A DNA stretch of 8,041 nucleotides, from positions 1-8,041 of the forward strand of contig CALASU010000016.1 of the NCBI GenBank assembly GCA_937888765.1. Reading direction: 5' to 3'. A program made the position numbers and the translations under genes. This DNA is from an uncultured Clostridia bacterium (GTDB lineage: Bacteria; Bacillota; Clostridia; Lachnospirales; Anaerotignaceae). Under the pieces are notes generated by a model. It had not been told where the DNA came from. It saw only the letters and a list, made by a program, of their open reading frames with translations, and did no database searches. Positions 1 through 7,643 of this stretch are shown one piece after another (the stretch's first letter is position 1; every line of letters starts with the position of its first letter).

Positions 1-1059
1 TCCCGCAACCGCATAGTCGCGGATGCGTACGAGCCGGGTTCCACCTTTAAGATAGTAACCCTGTCCGCCGCCATAGACAGCGGCGCCGTTACGGAAGAAA
101 ACACATTTGAGTGCGGCGGCAGCTATACGCTGGCCAACGGAGAAAGGATAAAGTGCTGGAAGAGCGGCGGTCACGGCCATCAGGACCTTGCAAAGGCCGT
201 ACAGAATTCCTGCAATCCCGTTTTCATGGAAATCGGGGAACGATTGGGAGCAGAAACCTTTCTGGAATATATGCATAAATTCGGCTTTGCAGAGAAAACA
301 GGGGTCGATCTGGCGGGGGAAGCGGTCGGCATTATTCATAAGTTAGAGAATATTGGTCCTGTGGAACTGGCAACGATGAGCTTCGGGCAGTCCTTTCAGA
401 TTACACCTTTGCAGCTTCTCAGAGCGGCTTCTGCGATTGTGAATGGCGGGTATCTCATCACACCGCATTTTGCAACAGGGCTTGCGGATGAAAATGGGAA
501 TATTGTGGATACGTTTTCCTATGAACGGGGAGAGCCGATTCTCTCGGAAGCAACCTCTGAAACAATGAAAGGGATACTGGAAAGCGTGGTATCTGAGGGG
601 ACGGGGAATAAGGCGTATCTGCCCGGCTATCGCATCGGCGGCAAAACGGCGACTTCGGAAAAACTGCCCCGCCGCAGCGGGAAATATATAGCTTCGTTTA
701 TGTCCTTTGCCCCTGCGGAAAATCCGCAGGTTATGGCACTGGTGCTGATCGACGAGCCGCAGGGCGTGTATTACGGCGGTACGGTTGCGGGGCCTGTGAT
801 GCAGGAACTATTAGGGAATATCCTGCCTTATCTGGGGATCGAGCGGCAGTATAGCGAACAGGAAGCGGCAGAAGCGGCAAAGGAACAGTCGGAAGTGCCT
901 GATGTGGTCGGGCTTTCTGTTGGGGAAGCGAAAAAAGCTCTCTATGAAGCAGGGCTGAAAGCGGAACTGCAGGGAGAAGGAGAAAGCATTTCCCGACAGC
1001 TCCCGCCGGCAGGGGAAACTGTAAATCAACAGATGCCTGTGATTTTATACACAGAATGA
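1..1059 (+). CDS. spoVD: Class B penicillin-binding protein, SpoVD type, with one PASTA domain (5' end outside window)
   Basis: D,D-transpeptidase that crosslinks peptidoglycan stem peptides outside the membrane; SpoVD of Bacillus makes spore cortex together with SpoVE. The frame is open from base 1, so only the last 352 residues are seen. The N-terminal membrane anchor and dimerisation domain lie upstream. Numbering from the first visible codon, the catalytic SxxK motif is S14-T-F-K17 (after EPG), the SxN motif is S70-C-N72, and the third box is K215-T-A217 instead of the usual KTG. A single PASTA domain (VPDVVGLS...) fills about residues 299-352. One PASTA domain and a position directly before murE match spoVD; vegetative pbpB normally has two. 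Cysteines C52 and C71 lie near the active site. The first ~180 bp are about 58% GC by hand count, higher than the rest. A division PBP2 homologue is the alternative; the class B assignment itself is firm. Confidence 0.9.
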   Translation, partial: SRNRIVADAYEPGSTFKIVTLSAAIDSGAVTEENTFECGGSYTLANGERIKCWKSGGHGHQDLAKAVQNSCNPVFMEIGERLGAETFLEYMHKFGFAEKTGVDLAGEAVGIIHKLENIGPVELATMSFGQSFQITPLQLLRAASAIVNGGYLITPHFATGLADENGNIVDTFSYERGEPILSEATSETMKGILESVVSEGTGNKAYLPGYRIGGKTATSEKLPRRSGKYIASFMSFAPAENPQVMALVLIDEPQGVYYGGTVAGPVMQELLGNILPYLGIERQYSEQEAAEAAKEQSEVPDVVGLSVGEAKKALYEAGLKAELQGEGESISRQLPPAGETVNQQMPVILYTE

Positions 1060-1091
1060 CGGTGTTTTTGTGGAAAAGAGCGGAAAAAGGT

Positions 1092-1120
1092 TTGGTACTT
1101 GGGGAGAAATATGATATACT
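1092..1120 (+). promoter_or_regulatory. Predicted sigma-A promoter for murE-ftsW
   Basis: In the spoVD-murE gap, TTGGTA (1092-1097, 4 of 6 matches to TTGACA) and TATACT (1115-1120, 5 of 6 matches to TATAAT) are separated by 17 bp. A TG one base before the -10 box (1112-1113) makes it an extended -10 promoter. Transcription would start near 1127, giving a leader of about 60 nt. This would let the vegetative mur genes be expressed independently of the sporulation-type PBP gene upstream. It is a sequence match only. Confidence 0.6.
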
Positions 1121-1123
1121 TAA

Positions 1124-1165
1124 GGGTAGTGCATAAGAATTTTAAAAAAATCTTTAAAAGTACCC
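1124..1165 (+). other. AT-rich imperfect hairpin before murE
   Basis: GGGTA (1124-1128) can pair with TACCC (1161-1165). Inside it, AAGAATTTT (1135-1143) can pair with AAAAATCTT (1146-1154) with one A-A mismatch. The outer arm overlaps the predicted start point of the murE promoter, so the full structure would form only in read-through RNA from spoVD. No U-tract follows, so it is not a standard terminator. Its function is unknown and it may be chance in AT-rich DNA. Confidence 0.2.
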
Positions 1166-1171
1166 GAACAG

Positions 1172-1179
1172 AAAGGAGG
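1172..1179 (+). promoter_or_regulatory. Strong Shine-Dalgarno site fixing the murE GTG start
   Basis: AAAGGAGG lies 7 bases before the GTG at 1187. No ATG in this frame is close to it, and the MurE N-terminal domain begins properly from this GTG. The site therefore decides the start. Confidence 0.8.
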
Positions 1180-1186
1180 CTGTATC

Positions 1187-2641
1187 GTGAAACTGAAACA
1201 GCTGTTAGAAGGGTTGGCGTATAGCGTACAGCAGGGAAGTGTGGAAACCGAAATTCTGGATTTCCAGTACGATTCCCGCAAGGTAGAAGAAAAAAATCTG
1301 TTTGTCTGTGTAACAGGCTTCCAGACAGACGGACATAAATATATTCCGATGGCATTGGAAAAAGGAGCGGCGGCTCTTTTATGTGAGCACACCGTAGAGA
1401 ATGTACCCGAAGATGTGACAGTGATCGTAACAGAAAATAACAGAGTGGCTCTGGCGGTGGCGGCATCGAATTTCTATGGTGCGCCCTCTGAAAAAATGAA
1501 CACGATTGGCGTGACAGGTACAAACGGCAAGACATCCACAACCTATCTGATGAAATCCGTACTGGACAGATTGGGTAAAAAAGTGGGTATTGTGGGTACG
1601 ATTGAAAACCGTATCGGCGATAAAGTGCTGAAAACAGAAAGAACCACACCCGAATCCAAGGAACTGCAGGCATTGTTCCAGCAGATGCACGAGGAAGCTG
1701 TGACGGATATCGTAATGGAAGTATCCTCTCATTCCCTGGACCTGCACCGTGTAGACGGGATTGCGTTTGATGTGGCGATTTTCACAAATCTGACACAGGA
1801 TCATCTGGATTATCATATTACAATGGAAAACTATCGTGCGGCAAAGGGGATGCTCTTTGAACGGGCGAAGAAAAGCGTTATCAATCTGGACGATGCAGCA
1901 GGCAGCTATATGCAGGAGCGTGCAGCTGGCGAAGTACTGACATTTGGTGTGGATACCAAGGCTGATCTGATGGCAGAGGATATTGATATTTCTGCGGACG
2001 GCACAGCGTTCTCCATGGTTTGGCAGGGGAAAAAATACCCTGTAAAACTGCACACACCCGGACGCTTCAGTGTATATAATGCACTGGGGGCGGCAGGTGC
2101 CTGTCTGATGCTGGGCATTGCCGTAGAGGATGTTGTGGCAGGGCTGACAGAAAATACAGGTGTTGCGGGCAGATTCCAGACAGTACGCAGTAAAAAAGGC
2201 TGTCAGGCGGTTGTGGACTATGCACACACACCTGATGGTCTGGAAAATGTGCTGAACACAGCAAGAGAATTTGCAAAGGGCAAGATCATTGCCGTATTTG
2301 GCTGCGGCGGCGACAGAGATAAAACAAAACGTCCCATCATGGGCGAAATCGGCGGCAGACTGGCAGGGTATTGTATCATCACATCCGATAACCCCAGAAC
2401 AGAAGACCCCATGACCATTCTGGAAGAAGTGGAAGCAGGGGTAAAACAGACAGACTGCCCTTATGAAAAAATTGTGGACAGAAGGGAAGCCATTGTAAGA
2501 GCGGCGGAACTTGCACAGGCGGGGGATGTCATTCTGATTGCAGGCAAAGGCCATGAAACCTATCAGATTTTCCCTGACAGAACCATTCATTTTGATGATA
2601 TGGAAGAAATCAGAAAGGCTTTTGGTGAAGATTGTTTATGA
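1187..2641 (+). CDS. murE: UDP-N-acetylmuramoyl-L-alanyl-D-glutamate--2,6-diaminopimelate ligase
   Basis: Cytoplasmic ATP-dependent ligase that adds the third stem-peptide residue to UDP-MurNAc-L-Ala-D-Glu. The 484 residues are normal for MurE. Three Mur-ligase domains are seen: an N-terminal UDP-substrate domain with DSR at 29-31; a central ATPase with P-loop GVTGTNGKT at 108-116, the TTPES segment at 153-157 and EVSSHSL at 178-184; and a C-terminal domain with DYAHTPD at 344-350. K220 in YRAAK fits the lysine that is carbamylated in Mur ligases. DNPR at 401-404, followed by TEDP, is the signature of meso-diaminopimelate-adding enzymes, so the wall is inferred to be of mDAP type. GKGHE lies at 453-457. 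The start is GTG with a strong ribosome site. The stop overlaps the murF ATG (ATGA), implying coupled translation. It is the first gene of the run behind the 1092-1120 promoter. Confidence 0.97.
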   Translation: MKLKQLLEGLAYSVQQGSVETEILDFQYDSRKVEEKNLFVCVTGFQTDGHKYIPMALEKGAAALLCEHTVENVPEDVTVIVTENNRVALAVAASNFYGAPSEKMNTIGVTGTNGKTSTTYLMKSVLDRLGKKVGIVGTIENRIGDKVLKTERTTPESKELQALFQQMHEEAVTDIVMEVSSHSLDLHRVDGIAFDVAIFTNLTQDHLDYHITMENYRAAKGMLFERAKKSVINLDDAAGSYMQERAAGEVLTFGVDTKADLMAEDIDISADGTAFSMVWQGKKYPVKLHTPGRFSVYNALGAAGACLMLGIAVEDVVAGLTENTGVAGRFQTVRSKKGCQAVVDYAHTPDGLENVLNTAREFAKGKIIAVFGCGGDRDKTKRPIMGEIGGRLAGYCIITSDNPRTEDPMTILEEVEAGVKQTDCPYEKIVDRREAIVRAAELAQAGDVILIAGKGHETYQIFPDRTIHFDDMEEIRKAFGEDCL

Positions 2642-4023
2642 AAAAATTGACGATTCGACAGCTGATTGAAGCAACAGGGGCACAGATGATTGCCCTTGGC
2701 GATATGGAAGAAGCACTGAACAGACAGATCTGGTATGTGACACAGGATTCCAGAGAAACCAAAGAGGGTGTGCTGTTTGTTGCAAGAAAAGGCGAAGTGC
2801 GTGACGGGCATGATTTTCTGCCTCAGTGCTTTGAAAACGGCGTAACAGCCTGTTTGTCTGAAAAGGTGATTGCACCCAAAAACGGCGCAATCCTGCTGCT
2901 GGTACCCAGTACAGGAAAGGCACTGCTGGATCTGGCGAGATATTACAGAGATCTGTTTGATATTCCTTATGTTGGTATTACAGGCAGTGTTGGGAAAACA
3001 ACCACAAAAGATATGATTGCTTCTGTGCTTTCTCAGAAATATGATACCCTGTGGACAGACGGCAATTATAATAACGAGGTTGGTGTGCCTCTGACAATGT
3101 TCCGTATTGAAGACCATCATCAGGCGGCTGTCATTGAAATGGGCATGAATCATCTGGGCGAAATTGACAGACTGGCAGCAGTGGTGCGCCCGCATATCGG
3201 TGTGATTTCCAATGTAGGGGTGGCACATATTGGTTTGCTGGGCAGCAGAGAGGGGATTTTGCAGGCAAAATGCGAAATGTTCGGCCATATGGACGAAACA
3301 GGCGTAGCAATTCTGAATGCAGACAATGATATGCTGCAGACAATGGAAGGCAAGCTGAAACAGCAGGTGCGCTGGTTTGGTGTAGAAAACAAAAAGGATT
3401 TCTATGCAGACGATATCGAAGTGATCGGTCTGGAACAGACAAAATGTACTCTGCATACACCCATTGGCTCTGTTTCCGTAATCATTCCCGTTCCCGGGGA
3501 GCATATGGTGCTGAACGCTCTGTCTGCGGCGGCTGTCGGCGTAGAGCTGGGGCTGACACTGGAACAGATCAAAGCGGGCATTGATTCCTTTGTGCCCACG
3601 AAGAAAAGAATGACACTGATGAAGGATGTCAATGGTCTGACCATTCTGAATGATGCCTATAATGCAAATCCCGTTTCCATGAAATCTGCACTGGATGTGC
3701 TGGCGAATGCCGAAACAAGAAAAGTGGCAGTGCTTGGCTCTATGGGCGAACTGGAAGAATTTGCACCTGCAATGCACAGAGAAGTGGGCGAATATGTGGC
3801 AGAAAAGAATGTTGATCTGCTCATCTGCATTGGCAACTGGTGTGAGCATATGGAAGCAGGAGCAAAAGAAAAAGGAATGAAAAACGTATATCGCTTTGAA
3901 ACACAGGAGGACTTCTGGAAAGAAGGGCTTTCTCTGATCGAAAAGGGCGATACTGTATTGGTAAAAGCATCCAACGCAGTTGGATTGGTAAAAACAGTAG
4001 AGAAATTGCAAGGAGTGAACTGA
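2638..4023 (+). CDS. murF: UDP-N-acetylmuramoyl-tripeptide--D-alanyl-D-alanine ligase
   Basis: Adds the D-Ala-D-Ala dipeptide to UDP-MurNAc-tripeptide, completing the cytoplasmic pentapeptide precursor. From the ATG at 2638 it is 461 residues, normal for MurF. A TTG two codons upstream (2632) is possible, but the ATG forms the usual ATGA overlap with murE, so I prefer it. The ribosome site is weak (GGTGA, 2624-2628), fitting translational coupling. Motifs: DSR at 37-39, P-loop GITGSVGKTTTK at 113-124, GNYNNEVGVPLT at 142-153, EMGMN at 167-171, NVGVAHI at 192-198, and NDAYNANPVSM at 338-348. Two C-terminal boxes differ from the commoner forms: LGSMGELEEF (366-375; often LGDMLELG) and LVKASNAVG (441-449; often VKGSR or VKASR). 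The fold and the rest of the active site look intact. The mraY start follows the stop by one base. Confidence 0.96.
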   Translation: MKKLTIRQLIEATGAQMIALGDMEEALNRQIWYVTQDSRETKEGVLFVARKGEVRDGHDFLPQCFENGVTACLSEKVIAPKNGAILLLVPSTGKALLDLARYYRDLFDIPYVGITGSVGKTTTKDMIASVLSQKYDTLWTDGNYNNEVGVPLTMFRIEDHHQAAVIEMGMNHLGEIDRLAAVVRPHIGVISNVGVAHIGLLGSREGILQAKCEMFGHMDETGVAILNADNDMLQTMEGKLKQQVRWFGVENKKDFYADDIEVIGLEQTKCTLHTPIGSVSVIIPVPGEHMVLNALSAAAVGVELGLTLEQIKAGIDSFVPTKKRMTLMKDVNGLTILNDAYNANPVSMKSALDVLANAETRKVAVLGSMGELEEFAPAMHREVGEYVAEKNVDLLICIGNWCEHMEAGAKEKGMKNVYRFETQEDFWKEGLSLIEKGDTVLVKASNAVGLVKTVEKLQGVN

Positions 4024-4024
4024 A

Positions 4025-5014
4025 GTGGGTTCTTTGGAACAGGCAGTATATGCCATTATTATATCATTTGTGATCGGGGTTATTTTGTGCCCCATCGTGA
4101 TCCCTATGCTGAGAAAGCTGAAATTCGGGCAGAATGTGCGTGACGACGGCCCCGAAACACATCTGGCAAAGCAGGGAACACCGACAATGGGCGGCGTTGC
4201 GTTTCTGCTTGCCTTTGTGGTAACAGGATGTCTTTTTCTGAAAGGCAATATGGACGGTCTGGCGATTCTGCTGGTAACGTTGGGATATGGGATCATCGGT
4301 TTTCTGGATGACTATATCAAGGTTGTGAAAAAACGCTCTCTGGGCTTAAGAGCCTACCAGAAATTATTGTTACAGCTGATCGTAACAGGCGGTCTGTGTG
4401 CGTATCTGATGAAAAGCGGTGTGGGTACAGCGATTTATATTCCCTTTACCAATGGTATGCTGCTGGATCTTGGCATTCTGTTTATCCCTTTCCTGTTTGT
4501 GGCGGTACTGGGTACGGTAAACGGCGTAAACCTGACAGACGGCTTAGACGGTCTGGCAGGTGGTGTGACACTGCTGGTTGCGGCGTTCTTCATGATCGTG
4601 GCATGGGCGGCAGGCAGCACAATCTCTCCCATCTGCGGAGCGATCGTTGGTGCGCTGATGGCGTTCCTTATCTTTAACTCCTATCCTGCAAAGGTATTCA
4701 TGGGAGATACAGGCTCTCTGGCACTGGGCGGCTTTGTGGCATCCACAGCGTTAATGCTGAAAATGCCTGTATTTATCGTAATTGTAGGCTTTATCTATCT
4801 GTGGGAATCTCTGACAGTTATGCTGCAGGTAGGCTATTTCAAATATACAAAGAAGAAAACAGGGGAAGGCAAGCGTCTGTTTAAAATGGCACCTTTCCAT
4901 CATCATCTGGAAAAATGCGGCTGGAAAGAAACAAAGGTTGTTACGCTGTTCTATGTGACAACAGCACTGCTTTGTCTGGTAGGTTTTCTGGGCTGTAAAT
5001 ATATGTTCCTGTAA
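4025..5014 (+). CDS. mraY: Phospho-N-acetylmuramoyl-pentapeptide-transferase (lipid I synthase)
   Basis: Integral membrane enzyme that transfers phospho-MurNAc-pentapeptide from UDP to undecaprenyl phosphate, making lipid I on the inner face of the membrane. The 329 residues and about ten hydrophobic segments fit the family. Signatures: GTPTMGG at 51-57, the Mg-binding aspartate pair LDD at 94-96 followed by YIKVVKKRSLGL, the NGVNLTDGLDGLAGG loop at 166-180, FMGDTGSLALG at 225-235 (D228 corresponds to the third conserved aspartate), and MAPFHHHLE at 288-296, the histidine-rich substrate loop unique to MraY among prenyl-phosphate sugar transferases. The start is GTG one base after the murF stop. 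AAGGAG (4010-4015), inside the end of murF, is the ribosome site with 9-base spacing. The first membrane helix begins about residue 7, supporting this start. Confidence 0.97.
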   Translation: MGSLEQAVYAIIISFVIGVILCPIVIPMLRKLKFGQNVRDDGPETHLAKQGTPTMGGVAFLLAFVVTGCLFLKGNMDGLAILLVTLGYGIIGFLDDYIKVVKKRSLGLRAYQKLLLQLIVTGGLCAYLMKSGVGTAIYIPFTNGMLLDLGILFIPFLFVAVLGTVNGVNLTDGLDGLAGGVTLLVAAFFMIVAWAAGSTISPICGAIVGALMAFLIFNSYPAKVFMGDTGSLALGGFVASTALMLKMPVFIVIVGFIYLWESLTVMLQVGYFKYTKKKTGEGKRLFKMAPFHHHLEKCGWKETKVVTLFYVTTALLCLVGFLGCKYMFL

Positions 5015-5053
5015 TACAGAATAAAACAGGAAAAAGGAAAGAAGGAATCAGAA

Positions 5054-6418
5054 GTGAACTATGAAAATAAAAAAGCTTTGGTATGTGGTATGGCAAAAAG
5101 CGGTATCGCTGCTGCGAAGCTGTTGAAAAATCTGGGTGCAGCTGTAACACTGCAGGATATGAAGAAAAGAGAAGACATCTCTGCCGATGTGCTGGCACTG
5201 GAGCAGGAGGGCATTGTGCTGTATACAGGTGCAAATCCCGATGATATTGCCTGTGAGCAGGATCTGATTGTATTAAGCCCCGGCATCCCCTGCGATCTGC
5301 CCTTTATCGAAGCGGCAGAAGCGGCAGGTGTTTCTGTCATCAGTGAAGTAGAGCTGGCGTATGGGCTGACACCCTGCCCCATTACAGCGATTACAGGCAC
5401 AAACGGCAAAACAACCACAACAACACTGACAGGCGAAATCATGAAGGCTGTGTATGCTAATACAGCAGTAGTGGGCAATATCGGTATCTCCTACAGTGGT
5501 GAAGTGGAACGCCTGACAGAAAAGGATTGGGTGGTTGCGGAAATCAGCAGTTTCCAGATGGAAAAGGCAAAAGAATTTCATCCCCGTATCAGTGCGGTGC
5601 TGAATATCACACCAGACCATCTGAACAGACACAAAACAATGGAAGTCTATATCGCTATGAAAGAGCGTGTGTTTGCAAAGCAGACAGCAGAGGATTTCTG
5701 TGTGCTGAATTATGGCGACGAGGCCTGCCGTGCGATGGCAGACAAAACAGCGGCAAAGGTATTTTTCTTTAGTTCCTCTGAAAAGCTGGAAGAGGGCATC
5801 TATCTGGATGGCGAAAACATCGAGGTGCGCTTTAATGGTGTGGAAGAAACCCTAATTTCTGTGAATGAACTGCAGATTCTGGGTGTACATAACTATGAAA
5901 ACGTAATGGCGGCAGCGGCTATGGGTATCTGTGCAAATGTACCTCTGGATACCATTCGTATGGTATTGAAAAATTTTGCAGGGGTAGCGCATAGAATCGA
6001 ATATGTGACAACTGTAGACGGTGTTGACTACTATAATGACTCTAAGGGGACAAATGTTGATGCTTCCATCCGGGCGGTACTGGCGATGAAAAAGCCTATC
6101 GTGCTGATCGGCGGCGGCTATGACAAGGGCGGTTCTTTTGATGAATGGACAAAACTGTTCCCCGGCAGAGTGAAACATCTGGTATTGATCGGCGTGACTG
6201 CACCCATGATCCGTGAATCTGCGGAAAAATTCGGCTTTACCGCAATTTCTGAATGTGAAACTTTCAAAGAAGCAGTTGATCTTTGTCGTAAGGAAGCGGA
6301 AGCGGGCGATTGTGTGCTGCTTTCTCCTGCCTGTGCAAGCTGGGGTATGTTTGATAACTACGAACAGCGCGGTGATATGTTCAAGGAACAGGTAAGAGGG
6401 TATCTGAACGAAAAATAA
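5054..6418 (+). CDS. murD: UDP-N-acetylmuramoyl-L-alanine--D-glutamate ligase
   Basis: Cytoplasmic Mur ligase adding D-glutamate to UDP-MurNAc-L-Ala, the step before MurE. At 454 residues it is the usual length. The N-terminal domain has a Rossmann-like start (VCGMAKSG, 10-17) and LSPGIP at 74-79. The ATPase domain has P-loop ITGTNGKTTT at 113-122, GNIG at 141-144, SSFQ at 165-168 and TPDHLNRH at 186-193. K203 in YIAMK is the likely carbamylated lysine. The C-terminal domain has AHRIE (312-316), NDSKGTN (328-334), GGGYDKGG (353-360) and SPACASWGMFDNYEQRG (424-440), all MurD-specific. The start is GTG with GAAGGAA (5041-5047) six bases upstream. The 39-bp gap after mraY has no hairpin, so the gene is part of the same operon. 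Confidence 0.97.
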   Translation: MNYENKKALVCGMAKSGIAAAKLLKNLGAAVTLQDMKKREDISADVLALEQEGIVLYTGANPDDIACEQDLIVLSPGIPCDLPFIEAAEAAGVSVISEVELAYGLTPCPITAITGTNGKTTTTTLTGEIMKAVYANTAVVGNIGISYSGEVERLTEKDWVVAEISSFQMEKAKEFHPRISAVLNITPDHLNRHKTMEVYIAMKERVFAKQTAEDFCVLNYGDEACRAMADKTAAKVFFFSSSEKLEEGIYLDGENIEVRFNGVEETLISVNELQILGVHNYENVMAAAAMGICANVPLDTIRMVLKNFAGVAHRIEYVTTVDGVDYYNDSKGTNVDASIRAVLAMKKPIVLIGGGYDKGGSFDEWTKLFPGRVKHLVLIGVTAPMIRESAEKFGFTAISECETFKEAVDLCRKEAEAGDCVLLSPACASWGMFDNYEQRGDMFKEQVRGYLNEK

Positions 6419-6435
6419 AGTGATGAGGTGGAGAG

Positions 6436-7587
6436 ATGAGAAAACATCCCGACAGACCAAAAAAGAAAACCGGCAAACGGAAGTATATAAAGCCATTAGG
6501 GTGTGATACGACAGTTCTGTTTATCGTACCGATACTGGTGCTTTTTGGGGTTGTGATGATTTTCAGCTCCAGCTATTACTACACCATGACCAGTGCCAAG
6601 TACGACTATGATATGTTCTATTTTCTGAAAAAACAGAGCCTTTGGGCGGTTTTGGGGCTTATAGCGATGCTGATGGCTATGAGTGTGCCATATTCGCTGT
6701 GGCGGCGCTTTGCAAGGCTGGCGTACTGGCTTTCCAATCTGTTTCTGGTCGCGCTGCCGTTCGTAGGGATTGAAGCAGGCGGTCAGAAGCGTTGGCTCGG
6801 TGTTGGGCCGCTGCAGTTTCAGCCATCTGAGTTTACAAAGATAGCGGTAATCTGGTATTTATCTGTTTATGTGATCGAGCATCGTAAGGAATTGGAAAAT
6901 CTCAAAGGATTTGCAAAAGCGTGTATTGTTTTGGGGATTCCTGTATTTTTGATTACGCTGTCAAACTTTTCTTCGGCGCTGCTGGTAGGCTTGATGGGGG
7001 CGACAATTCTGTTTATTGCAAGCCCGCGCATCTGGTATTTCCCTGCGGCGATTATTGCAGTATCGCCGTTGGCGGTACTTGCGGTTGCACTGCCGCAGTT
7101 TCGGTATCGTCTGGGGCGTATTATGATCTGGTTTGATCCATGGTCAGATCCGACAGGGGACGGCTTCCAGATCATTCAGTCGCTGTATGCGGTGGCATCT
7201 GGCGGACTGTTTGGGCTTGGACTTGGACAGAGCCGACAGAAAACATTTATCCCGGAAGCCTATAATGATATTATTTTTGCCATTATCTGCGAAGAATTGG
7301 GCATGGTGGGGGCAGGGCTGGTAATCCTGCTGTTTGGTGTACTCATCTGGAGAGGGATCCGTATTGCGATCAATGCGAAGGATGCCTTTGGGATGTATGT
7401 GGCAACGGGAATTACAGCTGTTATTGCCTTCCAGTCCATTATCAATATCGGCGTAGTAACGAATACCATTCCCAATACGGGGCAGCCACTGCCCTTTGTC
7501 AGCTATGGCGGTACGTCACTGCTGTTTCTGATGGGGATGGTCGGGATTTTATTGAATATTTCCAGGTATCCCAAGGACAGGGAATAA
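6436..7587 (+). CDS. ftsW: SEDS-family peptidoglycan glycosyltransferase FtsW/SpoVE
   Basis: Multi-pass membrane enzyme of the SEDS family that polymerises lipid II into glycan strands and works with a class B PBP. The 383 residues begin with a basic cytoplasmic tail (RKHPDRPKKKTGKRK) followed by about ten hydrophobic helices. Conserved elements: FSSS at 43-46, GGQKRWLGVGPLQFQPSEFTK at 115-135, DPWSDPTGDGFQ at 234-245, the loop GGLFGLGLGQSRQK at 256-269, PEAYNDIIFAIICEELG at 273-289 with D278 as the presumed catalytic aspartate, and the C-terminal PLPFVSYGGTS at 351-361. The second conserved loop reads SNFSSAL (176-182) where many relatives have QPDLGTA. The start is ATG with AGGTG (6426-6430). 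It lies 17 bp after murD. With a spoVD-type gene in the same cluster it could be spoVE rather than ftsW; sequence alone does not separate them here. It is the last gene of the run. Confidence 0.94.
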   Translation: MRKHPDRPKKKTGKRKYIKPLGCDTTVLFIVPILVLFGVVMIFSSSYYYTMTSAKYDYDMFYFLKKQSLWAVLGLIAMLMAMSVPYSLWRRFARLAYWLSNLFLVALPFVGIEAGGQKRWLGVGPLQFQPSEFTKIAVIWYLSVYVIEHRKELENLKGFAKACIVLGIPVFLITLSNFSSALLVGLMGATILFIASPRIWYFPAAIIAVSPLAVLAVALPQFRYRLGRIMIWFDPWSDPTGDGFQIIQSLYAVASGGLFGLGLGQSRQKTFIPEAYNDIIFAIICEELGMVGAGLVILLFGVLIWRGIRIAINAKDAFGMYVATGITAVIAFQSIINIGVVTNTIPNTGQPLPFVSYGGTSLLFLMGMVGILLNISRYPKDRE

Positions 7588-7602
7588 ATGAAAAGAAAAT
7601 AC

Positions 7603-7631
7603 TTGACAAAGTGATGGAAATTGAATAAAAT
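7603..7631 (+). promoter_or_regulatory. Strong predicted sigma-A promoter of the T-box leader
   Basis: A perfect TTGACA (7603-7608), a 17-bp spacer and TAAAAT (7626-7631, 5 of 6 to consensus) begin 15 bp after the ftsW stop. Transcription would start near 7638, about 30 nt before the base of T-box Stem I. This gives the downstream unit its own start independent of the mur operon. Confidence 0.8.
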
Positions 7632-7643
7632 CTTGTGGTATAG

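Noticed and set aside
1124..1165. Terminator after spoVD
   Set aside because: The imperfect AT-rich hairpin lacks a GC-rich stem and a following U-tract, so it is listed only as an uncertain structure.
1026..1673. 215-codon open frame on the minus strand covering the spoVD-murE gap
   Set aside because: It crosses the promoter region and the start of murE and has no domain; low-complexity composition typical of antisense reading.
1379..2590. 403-codon open frame on the minus strand within murE
   Set aside because: Same reasoning: a shadow of murE, Cys/His-rich, with no ribosome site or family resemblance.
2632..2637. TTG at 2632 as the murF start
   Set aside because: The ATG at 2638 gives the usual ATGA overlap with the murE stop and the correct MurF N-terminus; TTG adds only two residues.
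2587..4296. 569-codon open frame on the minus strand across murF and the start of mraY
   Set aside because: It is antisense to two well-conserved genes, its product is rich in Cys, His and Phe with no recognisable domain, and its openness follows from the strong codon bias of the sense genes.
7588..7614. Tiny open frame beginning at 7589 after the ftsW stop
   Set aside because: Only eight sense codons, with no ribosome site, and it contains the -35 box of the next promoter.
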